From the NCBI RefSeq assembly GCF_000383575.1, contig NZ_KB911579.1:437707-501706 (forward strand): a DNA stretch of 64,000 nucleotides, given 5' to 3'. Positions 36,740 through 46,037 of the stretch are shown piece after piece. Every line of letters starts with the position of its first letter. The first letter of the stretch is position 1. The translations under genes and the position numbers were made by a program. The notes under the pieces were generated by a model, which searched no databases, was not told the origin of the DNA, and was given only the letters and a program-made list of their open reading frames with translations. Source of the DNA: Salinispora oceanensis (GTDB lineage: Bacteria > Actinomycetota > Actinomycetes > Mycobacteriales > Micromonosporaceae).

Positions 36740-39700
36740 GTGGGCAGACACCGGAGGGCGATCGCCACCGTGCTCGCGGTTGGCCTGGCGATACCGGGCA
36801 CCCAACTGCCAGCAGCAGCGACACCATCGCTCGACACCAACTTCTTCTCCTCGTTCGATTCCGACGATTCGCATCCGACGTGGACCAACACCGTAGAAAC
36901 CGACGCAGCCGGAAAACCCAAGATGTCCGGCGTAACCGGAAATCCAGATTCCGGCGGAATCCCCGGCAACATCAATGACACGATCGCCGAGGTAACCGCC
37001 AACGGCGACAACCCGCCCAACGAAACCGTCCGACGGGTCATCGACAATGACCCGTCCACCAAGTGGCTGGTCTTCGAGCCCACCGGCTGGGTACAGGCCC
37101 AACTCGAGACCCCGGCGACGGTGTTGCACTACGCGCTCACCTCCGCCAACGACGTACCGGAGCGGGACCCACAGGACTGGGAGCTACAGGGGTCGGCCGA
37201 CGGCGACACCTGGGTCACCCTCGACGCCCAGACCGGGCAGGACTTCCCCGAACGTTTCCAGACCAAGGAGTACCGGTTCAGCAACAACACCGAGTACTCG
37301 CACTACCGCCTGGACATCACGGCCAACCACGGCGCAGACATCGTCCAGCTGGCGGATCTCCAGCTCTCCAACGGCGACACCACCCCAAAGCCGCCGACAC
37401 CGATGTACAGCGTCGTTGACAACGGGCCCGCGGGAAGCCCCACCGCCAAGGCCAACGCCGGCTGGAGCGGCGAACACGCACTGCGCTACTCGGGGGGACA
37501 GACCGTTGACGGACGCGGCTACGCCTACAACAAGATTTTCGATGTTGACATCGACGTCACCGCGACCAGCGAACTGTCGTACCTGATCTTCCCTGAGCTG
37601 ACCCAGGGCGATCTCGACTATCCGAGCACCTACGCCGCGGTCGACCTGGCCTTCGACGACGGCACCTACCTCAGCGACCTGAACGCGGTTGACCAGTACG
37701 GCTTCGGTCTACACCCATCGAAGCAGGGGACCACCAAGTCGCTCTACGCCGACCAGTGGAACAGCAAACGATCGTCCCTCGGTGAGGTGGCCGCGGGGAA
37801 GCGGATCGATCGGATTCTGATCGGGTACGACAGCGACATCGGCCCGGCCACCTTCCGGGGCTGGGTGGACGACATCCGAGTGACCGGGAGCCCCGAGCAC
37901 CCCGCCTACGACCGGCTCTCCGACTACGCGTTGACCACCCGTGGGACGAACTCCACCGGAGACTTCTCCCGGGGAAACACCTTCCCGGCGACCGCGGTGC
38001 CGCACGGCTTCAACTTCTGGACGCCGATGACCGACGCCGGCTCGAACAGCTGGGTCTACCAATACCAACGGGACAACAACGCCGACAACCGGCCGACGAT
38101 CCAGGCGTTCACCGCCAGCCACGAGCCCAGTCCATGGATCGGTGACCGGCAGACCTTCCAGGTCATGCCCGCGGTCACCAGCGACAAACCGAACGCCAAC
38201 AGAACGGCGCGGGCGCTGGCCTTCCAACATGTCAACGAGACCGCCAAGCCCCACTACTACGGCGTGACCTTTGACAACGGGCTCAAGACGGAGATCGCTC
38301 CCACCGACCACGCTGCGATGTTCCGATTCACCTTCACCGGGGACCGTGGCAACCTGATCTTCGACAACCTCAACAACCAGGGCGGCCTGACCCTCAACCC
38401 CGACGGCACCGTGACCGGCTACTCCGACACCCGGCTGGGCAGCGGCGCCACCCGGATGTTCGTCTATGGCACGGTGGACCGCCCCGTCGTCGCCCACGGT
38501 GGGTTGACCGGTGGCGGTGGCGACGACGTGACCGGCTACCTTGCCTTCGACACCTCAACGTCGAAGGTCGTAACGCTGCGGATCGCCACCTCGCTGATCT
38601 CCCTCGACCAGGCTCGGAAGAACCTGGCGCTGGAGATCGCTGAAGACGACACCTTCGACACCGTCCGCGCCCGCGCCCAGGACCTCTGGGATGACAAGCT
38701 CGATGTCATTGAGGTCGAAGGCGCTACCGACGAGCAGCTCGTGACCCTGTACTCCAACCTCTACCGGCTCTTCCTCTACCCGAACTCCGCACATGAGAAC
38801 GTCGGAACGGCAACCGCTCCGGTGTGGAAGCACGCGGTGCAGTCGTCCACCTCGAGCACCCTGCCACCGGGGACCACACCAACCGAGACCGGCGCGGACG
38901 TGGTAGCTGGAAAGGTGTACGTCAACAACGGCTTCTGGGACACCTACCGCACCACCTGGCCGGCGTATGCGCTGTTCAGCCCCACCACCGCCGGTGAACT
39001 TGTTGACGGCTTCGTCCAGCAGTACCGGGACGGTGGTTGGGTGTCGCGGTGGTCGGCCCCCGGCTACCGGAACCTGATGACCGGCACCAGCTCGGATGTC
39101 TCGTTCGCCGACGCGTACGTCAAGGGGGTGCGCAACTTCGACGTACGGGCCGCGTACGACGCGGCGGTGCGCAACGCCACCGTCGTGCCGCCCGGGAACG
39201 CCAACAACAGCAGCGTTGGCCGGAAGGGCCTACCGGAATCGATCTTCCACGGGTACACCTCGACCGCGGTCTCCGAAGGCGTCTCCTGGGCGTTGGAGGG
39301 CTACATCAACGACTTCGGTATCGCGAACATGGCCGCCGAACTGGCCGAGGACCCGGACACCCCGGAAGCCGACCGGGCCCGCTACCGGGAGGAGGCGGAG
39401 TACTTCCGCAGCCGGGCGCTGAACTACACGCACGCCTTCGACCCGGCGATCGAGTTCTTCCAGGGGCGCGACGCGTCCGGGCGGTGGAAGTCGACGCCCG
39501 AGACGTACGAGCCGCACGTGTGGGGGCACGAGCACGACTACACCGAGACCAACGGGTGGAACTTCGCCTTCCACGTCCCGCACGACGGCGAAGGCCTCGC
39601 CAACCTGTACGGAGGGCGGGAGGCGCTGGCCGAGAAGCTGGACGAGTTCTTCGCCACGCCGGAGACGGGGACCTTCCCCGGCTCGTACGGCCGGATCATC

Positions 39701-41023
39701 CACGAGATGCGGGAGGCGCGGGACGTCCGGATGGGCATGTGGGGCTTCAGCAACCAGGTATCGCACCACATTCCCTGGATGTACAACTACGCCGGCCAGC
39801 CGGCCAAGACGCAGAAAATCGTCCGAGAGGTGCTGTCCCGGCTGTACATCGGCAGTGAGATCGGCCAGGGGTACGCCGGCGACGAGGACAACGGTGAGAC
39901 CTCGGCGTGGTACCTGTTCAGCGCGCTGGGCTTCTACCCGCTCCAGGTGGGTAGCGAGAACTACGTGATCGGCTCACCGCTGTTCACGAAGGCCACCGTG
40001 CACCTGGACAACGGCAAAAAGATCGTCGTCAACGCGCCGAACAACAGCGCCGACAACGTCTACGTGCAGGGCCTCAAGGTCAACGGGAAGCCGTACCACC
40101 AGACCTCGATCTCACACGAGGTGCTGGCCGGTGGCGCGGTGCTGGACTTCACCATGGGCTCGCAACCGTCTTCCTGGGGCAGCGGCGAAGCGGACCTCCC
40201 CCCGTCCCTCACCCCCTCCGGTGAAACCCCCCGACCGATGTCCGACATCGCGGTGACCGGTGGTCCGGCGGCGCTGGCCGACAACACCTCCACCACCTCG
40301 GCTCCGGTGGCGGCGCCGCTGCAGTGGGCGGTAGCGGGTGCCCCGGAGCGGGTCACCCACTACACCCTCACATCGGGGCCGGACACCGGGACCGACCCGG
40401 TGGGCTGGCAACTGCAGGGCTCCTACGACGGAGACACCTGGACCACCATCGACAGTCGTGCCGCTGAGGAGTTCACCTGGCGACTGCAGACCCGGTCCTT
40501 CGCCGTGGACCGGCCCGGGCGGTACCTGCACTACCGGCTCACGCCCGAGGGCGGCGACTCCATCCCCGTCCTCGCCGAGGTCGAGTTGCTCGCCACGACC
40601 CCTCCCTCGTGTACGAAGACGGTGAGCGGCAACGTCAACGGGCCGCTGAAGGTCGACTCCGGGGTGACGTGCCTGTCCGAGGCAACCGTCAACGGGCCGG
40701 TGACGGTGCGATCCGGTGCCGTGCTCCACGCGGTCGACTCGACCATCTCCGGTCCGGTTGCCGCCAACGGGGCCGAGGCGGTGGTGCTCCGGGAGGTTCA
40801 GCTCGGAGGGCCGCTGACGGTGTCCCACGTGACCGGCGAGGTGAGCATCGAACGCACCACCGTCGCCGGACCGACGGTCCTGACGCGGAACCAGGCGCCG
40901 GTGATCGCGGCGGCGTCGGTCGGCGGACCCCTGTCGTGCTCCCGCAACACCGTCGCGCCCACCGACAATGGGGTGCCGAACTCGGTGCAGGGACCTGCCT
41001 CCGGGCAGTGTAAGGACCTGTAA
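36740..41023 (+). CDS. Secreted GH92 alpha-mannosidase, multidomain
   Basis: A 1427-residue exoenzyme. The GTG at 36740 has GGAGG five bases upstream and begins a signal peptide (MGRHRRAIATVLAVGLAIPG). After it come an F5/8-type C (discoidin) domain (about 45-200), the GH92 N-terminal beta domain (about 350-600), and the GH92 barrel (about 600-1130) with the family signature AGDEDNGETSAWYLFSALGF. A second F5/8-like domain (about 1165-1300) and a C-terminal beta-strand-repeat tail rich in NGP/SGP turns follow. GH92 enzymes are calcium-dependent exo-alpha-mannosidases acting on mannans or N-glycans. It is divergent from the mannose-importer operon. Confidence 0.9.
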   Translation: MGRHRRAIATVLAVGLAIPGTQLPAAATPSLDTNFFSSFDSDDSHPTWTNTVETDAAGKPKMSGVTGNPDSGGIPGNINDTIAEVTANGDNPPNETVRRVIDNDPSTKWLVFEPTGWVQAQLETPATVLHYALTSANDVPERDPQDWELQGSADGDTWVTLDAQTGQDFPERFQTKEYRFSNNTEYSHYRLDITANHGADIVQLADLQLSNGDTTPKPPTPMYSVVDNGPAGSPTAKANAGWSGEHALRYSGGQTVDGRGYAYNKIFDVDIDVTATSELSYLIFPELTQGDLDYPSTYAAVDLAFDDGTYLSDLNAVDQYGFGLHPSKQGTTKSLYADQWNSKRSSLGEVAAGKRIDRILIGYDSDIGPATFRGWVDDIRVTGSPEHPAYDRLSDYALTTRGTNSTGDFSRGNTFPATAVPHGFNFWTPMTDAGSNSWVYQYQRDNNADNRPTIQAFTASHEPSPWIGDRQTFQVMPAVTSDKPNANRTARALAFQHVNETAKPHYYGVTFDNGLKTEIAPTDHAAMFRFTFTGDRGNLIFDNLNNQGGLTLNPDGTVTGYSDTRLGSGATRMFVYGTVDRPVVAHGGLTGGGGDDVTGYLAFDTSTSKVVTLRIATSLISLDQARKNLALEIAEDDTFDTVRARAQDLWDDKLDVIEVEGATDEQLVTLYSNLYRLFLYPNSAHENVGTATAPVWKHAVQSSTSSTLPPGTTPTETGADVVAGKVYVNNGFWDTYRTTWPAYALFSPTTAGELVDGFVQQYRDGGWVSRWSAPGYRNLMTGTSSDVSFADAYVKGVRNFDVRAAYDAAVRNATVVPPGNANNSSVGRKGLPESIFHGYTSTAVSEGVSWALEGYINDFGIANMAAELAEDPDTPEADRARYREEAEYFRSRALNYTHAFDPAIEFFQGRDASGRWKSTPETYEPHVWGHEHDYTETNGWNFAFHVPHDGEGLANLYGGREALAEKLDEFFATPETGTFPGSYGRIIHEMREARDVRMGMWGFSNQVSHHIPWMYNYAGQPAKTQKIVREVLSRLYIGSEIGQGYAGDEDNGETSAWYLFSALGFYPLQVGSENYVIGSPLFTKATVHLDNGKKIVVNAPNNSADNVYVQGLKVNGKPYHQTSISHEVLAGGAVLDFTMGSQPSSWGSGEADLPPSLTPSGETPRPMSDIAVTGGPAALADNTSTTSAPVAAPLQWAVAGAPERVTHYTLTSGPDTGTDPVGWQLQGSYDGDTWTTIDSRAAEEFTWRLQTRSFAVDRPGRYLHYRLTPEGGDSIPVLAEVELLATTPPSCTKTVSGNVNGPLKVDSGVTCLSEATVNGPVTVRSGAVLHAVDSTISGPVAANGAEAVVLREVQLGGPLTVSHVTGEVSIERTTVAGPTVLTRNQAPVIAAASVGGPLSCSRNTVAPTDNGVPNSVQGPASGQCKDL

Positions 41024-41029
41024 CGATTC

Positions 41030-41062
41030 CGGGGTCGGCCGCTGGCACAGTGGCCGACCCCG
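41030..41062 (+). terminator. Hairpin terminator after the GH92 gene
   Basis: Exact 11-bp arms CGGGGTCGGCC (41030-41040) and GGCCGACCCCG (41052-41062), beginning 6 bases after the stop codon. Confidence 0.75.
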
Positions 41063-41067
41063 CTGCC

Positions 41068-41092
41068 GGCCCCGAGGGTGCCCCTCGGGGCC
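41068..41092. terminator. Second hairpin, probably shared with proC
   Basis: Exact 11-bp arms GGCCCCGAGGG (41068-41078) and CCCTCGGGGCC (41082-41092) with a 3-base loop. It lies between the convergent GH92 and proC genes. Confidence 0.7.
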
Positions 41093-41162
41093 ACTCCCGT
41101 CCCGGCGGCGCTCAGCACGGCCGGCCTGCTCCCGGTGCGGCGTCCCACCGCTCCGTTGCCGC

Positions 41163-41981
41163 TCAGTCGGCTTGGGCGGCCAGTTCCCCGGCCCGGTCCC
41201 GGGCCGCCTCCAGGGCGGCCAACAGCGCCGCCCGCACCCCGTGCTTCTCCAATTCGCGGACGGCGGAGATGGTGGTGCCGGCGGGCGAGGTCACCGCCTC
41301 CCGCAGCTTGACCGGGTGCTCGCCGGAGTCGCGCAGCATGACCGCGGACCCGATCGCGGTCTGCACGATCAACTCGTGGGCGACCTGCCGGGGCAGGCCG
41401 AGCAGGATGCCCGCGTCGACCATCGCCTCAACCAGCAAATAGAAGTACGCCGGCCCGGAACCCGACAACGCGGTCACCGCGTCCTGCTGCGACTCGGGGA
41501 CCCGTAGCGTCCCGCCGAGTGGGGTGAACATCTCCTCGGCCAGGGCTAGGTGCGCGTCGGTGGCGTGCTCTCCGGCGGAGATCGCCGACATCGCCTCGTC
41601 AACCAGAGCCGGAGTGTTGGTCATCACCCGCACCACCGGGGTGCCGGCGGCCAACCGCCGGCTGAAGAAGCTGGTGGGCAGGCCGGCGCAGAGCGAGATG
41701 ACCAGCTTGTCGGCCGGAATCTTCGGGCCGATCTCGTCCAGCAACGCCGCCGCGTCCTGCGGCTTGACCGCGATCGCGAGCACCTCGGCCTCGGCCACCG
41801 CGGTGTGGTTGTCAACCACCCGTACGCCGTAGCGGAGGGCCAGTTCCTCGGCCCGCGCCTGCCGCCGGGTGGTGGCCAACAGCCGCTCCGCCGGCCAGCC
41901 CGAGCGCAGCAGGCCGGAGAGCACCAGCTCGCCGATCTTGCCAGCCCCAATGACCGCGACCGGGTGCACGGTTTCCGCCAT
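41163..41981 (-). CDS. proC: Pyrroline-5-carboxylate reductase
   Basis: A 272-residue Rossmann enzyme (VAVIGAGKIGELVLSGLL at the N-terminus; signature SGSGPAYFYLLVEAMVDAG). It makes L-proline from pyrroline-5-carboxylate with NAD(P)H. The ATG at 41981 with GAGGT upstream gives the usual length; the open frame to 42038 adds 19 residues not expected in the family. It lies 68 bases downstream of the phosphofructokinase gene. Confidence 0.93.
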   Translation of the reverse strand: MAETVHPVAVIGAGKIGELVLSGLLRSGWPAERLLATTRRQARAEELALRYGVRVVDNHTAVAEAEVLAIAVKPQDAAALLDEIGPKIPADKLVISLCAGLPTSFFSRRLAAGTPVVRVMTNTPALVDEAMSAISAGEHATDAHLALAEEMFTPLGGTLRVPESQQDAVTALSGSGPAYFYLLVEAMVDAGILLGLPRQVAHELIVQTAIGSAVMLRDSGEHPVKLREAVTSPAGTTISAVRELEKHGVRAALLAALEAARDRAGELAAQAD

Positions 41982-42049
41982 CGGCCGTACCTCTTCCCGC
42001 GTAGGCCGGTGCGCGGTGGGCCGGGGCCCACCGCGCACCGGTTGAACGA

Positions 42050-43078
42050 TCAGCTACCGAAGAAGACCTCAGCCTCGGCGTACCGCTCCAGCGGCACGGT
42101 CTTCAGCTCGCGGGTGGCCTCGGCCAGCGGCACGCGGACAATGTCCGTGCTCTGCATCGCCACCATCTTGCCCCAGTCGCCCTCATGCACCGCGTCGATC
42201 GCCTGGAGACCGAGCCGGGTGGCGAGCACCCGGTCGAAGGCGGTCGGGGTGCCCCCGCGCTGGATGTGGCCGAGCACGACGGTACGGGCTTCCTTGCCGG
42301 TCTTGGCTTCGAGCTGCTCGGCAAGCCACTGGCCGACGCCCCCGAGGCGGACGTGGCCGAAGGCGTCCAGCTCCTGGTTGTGCAGGACCATCTGCCCCTC
42401 GAGCGGGTGGGCGCCCTCGGCGACCACGACGATCGGGGCGTACTGGTGCTGGAAACGCTTCTCGACGTAGCCGGCGACCTGGTTCACATCGAACTGCCGC
42501 TCCGGCAGCAGGATCACATTGGCGCCACCGGCGAGACCGGCGTGCAGGGCAATCCAGCCAGCGTGCCGGCCCATCACCTCGACCACCAGGGTGCGGTGGT
42601 GACTCTCGGCGGTGGTGTGCAGCCGGTCGATCGCCTCCATCGCGATGTTGACCGCGGTGTCGAAGCCGAAGGTGTAGTCGGTGGCGCCGAGGTCGTTGTC
42701 GATCGTCTTCGGCACGCCGATCACGTTGACGCCGAGTTCGTGCAGCTTGGTGGCGACACCAAGGGTGTCCTCGCCGCCGATCGCGATCAGCGCGTCAACG
42801 CCCTGCGCGGCGAGGTTCTCCTTGATCCGCTCAACGCCGTTCTCAATCTTGAACGGGTTGGTCCGGGAGGAGCCCAGGATCGTACCGCCACGCGGCAGGA
42901 TACCCCGCACCTCCGCGATCCCCAGCGGGCGGGAAAGCCCCTCGAGCGGGCCCTTCCAGCCATCCCGGAAGCCCACGAACTCGTGACCGTAGTTGGCCAC
43001 GCCCTTCCGAACCACCGCCCGGATGACCGCGTTGAGACCGGGGCAGTCGCCGCCGCCGGTGAGCACGCCGATACGCAT
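42050..43078 (-). CDS. 6-phosphofructokinase, pyrophosphate-dependent signature
   Basis: A 342-residue group A phosphofructokinase (MRIGVLTGGGDCPGLN at the N-terminus; PKTIDNDLG; MGRHAGWIAL). At the two positions that decide the phosphoryl donor it has Asp104 (GGEDTLG) and Lys124 (GVPKTIDND). ATP enzymes have Gly104, and Asp104 with Lys124 is the pyrophosphate-dependent pattern, as known from Amycolatopsis methanolica. It should therefore convert fructose 6-phosphate reversibly with PPi. It would take the fructose 6-phosphate produced by the mannoside operon as well as by glycolysis. Confidence 0.9.
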   Translation of the reverse strand: MRIGVLTGGGDCPGLNAVIRAVVRKGVANYGHEFVGFRDGWKGPLEGLSRPLGIAEVRGILPRGGTILGSSRTNPFKIENGVERIKENLAAQGVDALIAIGGEDTLGVATKLHELGVNVIGVPKTIDNDLGATDYTFGFDTAVNIAMEAIDRLHTTAESHHRTLVVEVMGRHAGWIALHAGLAGGANVILLPERQFDVNQVAGYVEKRFQHQYAPIVVVAEGAHPLEGQMVLHNQELDAFGHVRLGGVGQWLAEQLEAKTGKEARTVVLGHIQRGGTPTAFDRVLATRLGLQAIDAVHEGDWGKMVAMQSTDIVRVPLAEATRELKTVPLERYAEAEVFFGS

Positions 43079-43264
43079 GATCTGCTCATCCTCCTGGGAA
43101 CATTGGGTAAAGCCCGGTTAAGCCCCAGGATATGTGTCGAATCAGACCATCGGCGCCATTGCCGGCCCGGGGCGGGCCGTCATTGCGAACTGTAGTCCCG
43201 TCCGGTATGCGCCGACACCGCACCCCGGCTACCAAGTGGTAGGCAGTCCCCGGAGCGAACCCGA

Positions 43265-43786
43265 TCAACGTCGACCCGACCCCGTCCGACCCGATCCTGT
43301 CATGGCCTGCCACCGAGCCAGGTTGTGCCGCGCGTCCACCAGCGCATCATGCCGAGCCGCGTCCGCGTCCGGCAGCGGCGGACGACCCCGGTCATCCCAG
43401 AGCTGGCGCAGGTCCTTGGTGAAGCGCGGGATCTGACGAGGCAACGCCGTCATCGCCCCCCACAGCTGCGCCAGCGACACGTGGTCGTACGCCGCGTACC
43501 ACGCCCACAGCTCCAGCTGCTCGCCGGGACGGCCCCGGACCGGTTCCAACAGGAACTCCTCCAGCTCGTCCCGGATCCGCGCGCGGGACCGCCACGCCCG
43601 ATCCGCCGGCGACGGCAGCTGACTCAGCACATTACGACGCACCCAGGGCACCGCCCGGGAGTCGTCGAACTCGGTGGAGACGGCGTAGAAGTCACGACCG
43701 TACTCATCGACGACGCCGATCGACACCAGGTCGATGGTGCGGCCATCCTCGATGAACTCGCAGTCATAGAAGTAGCGATAAACCAT
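43265..43786 (-). CDS. 3'-5' exoribonuclease, Rv2179c-like
   Basis: A 173-residue DEDD-type exonuclease. The first motif YFYDCEFIEDG holds the Asp and Glu metal ligands, and the third motif region is HDALVDARHNLARW. This matches the small ribonuclease Rv2179c of M. tuberculosis, which lies beside aroG there. The ATG at 43786 (MVYRYFYD) with AGGA upstream is preferred over starts 9 and 27 bases further out. Confidence 0.85.
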   Translation of the reverse strand: MVYRYFYDCEFIEDGRTIDLVSIGVVDEYGRDFYAVSTEFDDSRAVPWVRRNVLSQLPSPADRAWRSRARIRDELEEFLLEPVRGRPGEQLELWAWYAAYDHVSLAQLWGAMTALPRQIPRFTKDLRQLWDDRGRPPLPDADAARHDALVDARHNLARWQAMTGSGRTGSGRR

Positions 43787-44047
43787 CACCGCCATCCTGG
43801 CGTATGCCGTCACGACCGCACCGGGGTGGGTGCCGCCGGCCCGGGCGCTCCGCGTCCTCGCAGGTCAGAACTGGTATCGGATAGGTCTCGAAGGTCACGC
43901 AAACGAATTGAGGGGTGTACAGCAAGCGACCAGGCCGTCATGATCTGATGTGTACCGCTACCGGAGGCATCGGAGCACCTTGGCAGTCCCTGTCAGGTTC
44001 ACCCGGTGAGCGAGTCAGGGGTCCTTGACCGGGGGAGGGGTTGGGAC
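43787..44047. other. Divergent intergenic region, exoribonuclease and Crp-type regulator
   Basis: A 261-base spacer between divergent genes. It contains AT-richer stretches around 43895-43920 that may hold promoters. No repeat, RNA gene or confident motif was found. Confidence 0.5.
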
Positions 44048-44740
44048 GTGGAGGTGCGCCTACCGGAGCCAGGTGACGCGCTGACGGGCGTCGAGATGTT
44101 CGCCGGCCTCGAGCCAGAAGCTCGGCAACGAGTAATCGCGGCGGCGGTGCCACGCACCTACCGCAAGGGACAGCTGCTCTTCGTGGAGAACGACCCGGGC
44201 GAGTCCCTGATCGTGCTACGCCGCGGCGCGGTGGCCGTCTTTCGCACGGCTCCCACCGGTGAGCGGGCAGTGCTGTCGGTGATCCGGCCGCCGGAGGTGC
44301 TGGGCGAAGTCTCACTGCTGGACGCCTCCACCCGGTCGGCATCCGCCGAGGCCATCGAGGACTGCGCGGCCCTCGCCCTGTCCCGGGGCGCCTTCATGGA
44401 GCTGGTGCACTCAAACCCGCGCATCCTTGACGCGGTGATGCGCTCCCTCGGCAGCCTAATCCGCCGGCTGACCGAGCAGAACGCCGACCATGTCTTCCTC
44501 GATTTGCCCGGAAGGGTGGCCAAGACGCTGGTCCGCCTGGCCGGTGAAAGCCAGGCGCCCATGATCACAATTGAGCTCAACCAGAGCCAGCTCGCCGAGA
44601 TGGCCGGCGGCTCCCGGCAGAGCGTCAACCAGGCGATCGGCTCCTTCGCCAGCCGAGGCTGGCTGCGCACCGAGGGCCGCCGGATCGTGGTGACCGACGT
44701 GGCGTCGCTGCGTCGCCGCGCCGGCATGAGCGAGCGCTGA
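44048..44740 (+). CDS. Crp/Fnr-family transcriptional regulator
   Basis: A 230-residue regulator with an N-terminal cyclic-nucleotide-binding jelly roll (FAGLEPEARQRVIAAAV to about residue 125) and a C-terminal winged helix (LNQSQLAEMAGGSRQSVNQA). The GTG at 44048 has GGGAGGGG upstream; the in-frame GTG at 44006 has no ribosome site. The effector cannot be decided: the phosphate-binding loop (VLGEVSLLDASTRSASAEA) is partly like Crp, without the full RTA motif. It stands alone. Confidence 0.85.
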   Translation: MEVRLPEPGDALTGVEMFAGLEPEARQRVIAAAVPRTYRKGQLLFVENDPGESLIVLRRGAVAVFRTAPTGERAVLSVIRPPEVLGEVSLLDASTRSASAEAIEDCAALALSRGAFMELVHSNPRILDAVMRSLGSLIRRLTEQNADHVFLDLPGRVAKTLVRLAGESQAPMITIELNQSQLAEMAGGSRQSVNQAIGSFASRGWLRTEGRRIVVTDVASLRRRAGMSER

Positions 44741-44935
44741 CGGCACGTACGATCGGGGTCGGGGCGGGCGATCGGCCCCGGCCGGGGCGCGCCCCGGCGA
44801 CTGTTCCGATCGCAAGACGCGACCGAACGCACTCCCGCAACCGGTCCCCGGCGTGTCACGATTCAAGGCACGGCGGGCACAGACGCCGAGAGGCTTCGGG
44901 AGCGCGCCCCCGGCGCGCGATGAGGAGGTTGTCCG

Positions 44936-45736
44936 GTGTCAGCGGGTGGGGCCCGCCGGGGACGGCGGGACAACGGGATCGACGCAAGCGAGTACGCGGT
45001 CGCCGGCGATGTGGATCCCCGGGTGGGTGAGCATCTTCTGGACGTGCTCGCCGCCGGCGGCATCGCCGCCTACCTACAACCCTCGGCCGACCTCAACCCG
45101 GTCACCCGCACCACCACGGTCCCGCCCCGGCCGATCGATCGGCTGTACGTGGACCGCTCCCACCTCCGAACCGCTCGGGACTACCTGACCCAGCTCGCCG
45201 ACGAAGGCGCCACCGACCGGACCCGGGACAACGAACCCGACATCGAGGCCGAATGGGCGCGGATAGTCGCCGGGTTCCACACCACCTCCGCCAGTGGTGG
45301 TGACAACCGGTGGCCCGCCGCGGAGGACGTGGACGAGGATCGGGCCGGCCGGACCTCCACCGAAACCCGACGACTGCCCTACGCGGCGGACGTCTCCGGT
45401 GTCTCCGTCAGCCAGGGGCGGGAGGAGGAGCCATCGCTCCTTGACGGGTTGGACACCTTCGGCGCGGACCTGCCCGACGACGACGAGGAGACCGAGCGGT
45501 ACACGCCACCCCCGCCCCCACCGTTGCCCCGCATCTCCAAGTACGCGGCGCTCGGCATCTTGGCCATCGTGGTCGGCTTCCTGCTCTTCCTCTACCCGTC
45601 GCTACTTCCGGTGGACCCGGGGATTGTCACCCTGCTCGGCTTCACCGGCATCCTCGCCGGCTTCGTCACCCTGGTTTGCCGGCTCCGCCCCGGCGACCGG
45701 GACGAACACGACCCGGACGACGGCGCCGTCGTCTGA
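44936..45736 (+). CDS. Conserved actinobacterial membrane protein (DUF308-like C-terminus)
   Basis: A 266-residue protein. The N-terminal cytoplasmic domain (about 15-90, VGEHLLDVLAAGGIAAYLQP then a beta-alpha motif) is followed by a long acidic linker, a six-proline stretch (TPPPPPPLPRISKY), and two membrane helices (about 205-225 and 228-246). The GTG at 44936 has AGGAGG 7 bases upstream. I do not recognise a precise function. Immediately after its stop comes a repeat-bearing spacer. Confidence 0.75.
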   Translation: MSAGGARRGRRDNGIDASEYAVAGDVDPRVGEHLLDVLAAGGIAAYLQPSADLNPVTRTTTVPPRPIDRLYVDRSHLRTARDYLTQLADEGATDRTRDNEPDIEAEWARIVAGFHTTSASGGDNRWPAAEDVDEDRAGRTSTETRRLPYAADVSGVSVSQGREEEPSLLDGLDTFGADLPDDDEETERYTPPPPPPLPRISKYAALGILAIVVGFLLFLYPSLLPVDPGIVTLLGFTGILAGFVTLVCRLRPGDRDEHDPDDGAVV

Positions 45737-46037
45737 TCTGATCTGGCGCTTCCTGGGCCCATCACGGAGCCGCACCACCCGGCGCGCCCACCGCGGCTCG
45801 CCCACCGGCTACGGGGCCCCACCGGTCACAAACCCAGCTCGCCCCACCGGTTACGGCCGCCCACCGGTTACGGATCCCCCTACCGGTTACGGGCCGCCCG
45901 GGCCGCCCCGAAGCGGGGGCGTAACATTGGTGTAACTTACGGTTAGTAGGAATACTGCTGTCCGTCATTCCCCCTCCGCCGGCTGCCGGCCCTATCCCCC
46001 TGTTGCGGCGGTCTCCGGCAGATCGGAAACGTCCGAA
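45737..46037. promoter_or_regulatory. Upstream region of otsA with CACCGGTTACGG repeats
   Basis: A 301-base spacer. Copies of CACCGGTTACGG or close variants start at 45803, 45820 (poor), 45845, 45862 and 45881. An AT-richer stretch follows (45920-45960) with two GTAAC words 12 bases apart (GTAACATTGGTGTAAC) and an inverted CGTAA/TTACG. It probably holds the otsA promoter. Confidence 0.5.
45803..45892. repeat. Short direct repeats, consensus CACCGGTTACGG
   Basis: Five 12-base copies at 17-25 base spacing: 45803 (CACCGGCTACGG), 45820 (CACCGGTCACAA), 45845, 45862 and 45881 (TACCGGTTACGG). In one forward frame they would read as a PTGYG-PPVT-like peptide repeat with no start codon of its own. 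Confidence 0.7.

Noticed and set aside
44782..44797. 16-base palindrome CCGGGGCGCGCCCCGG after the Crp-type gene
   Set aside because: No loop and very GC-rich context with overlapping alternatives; not safe to call a terminator.
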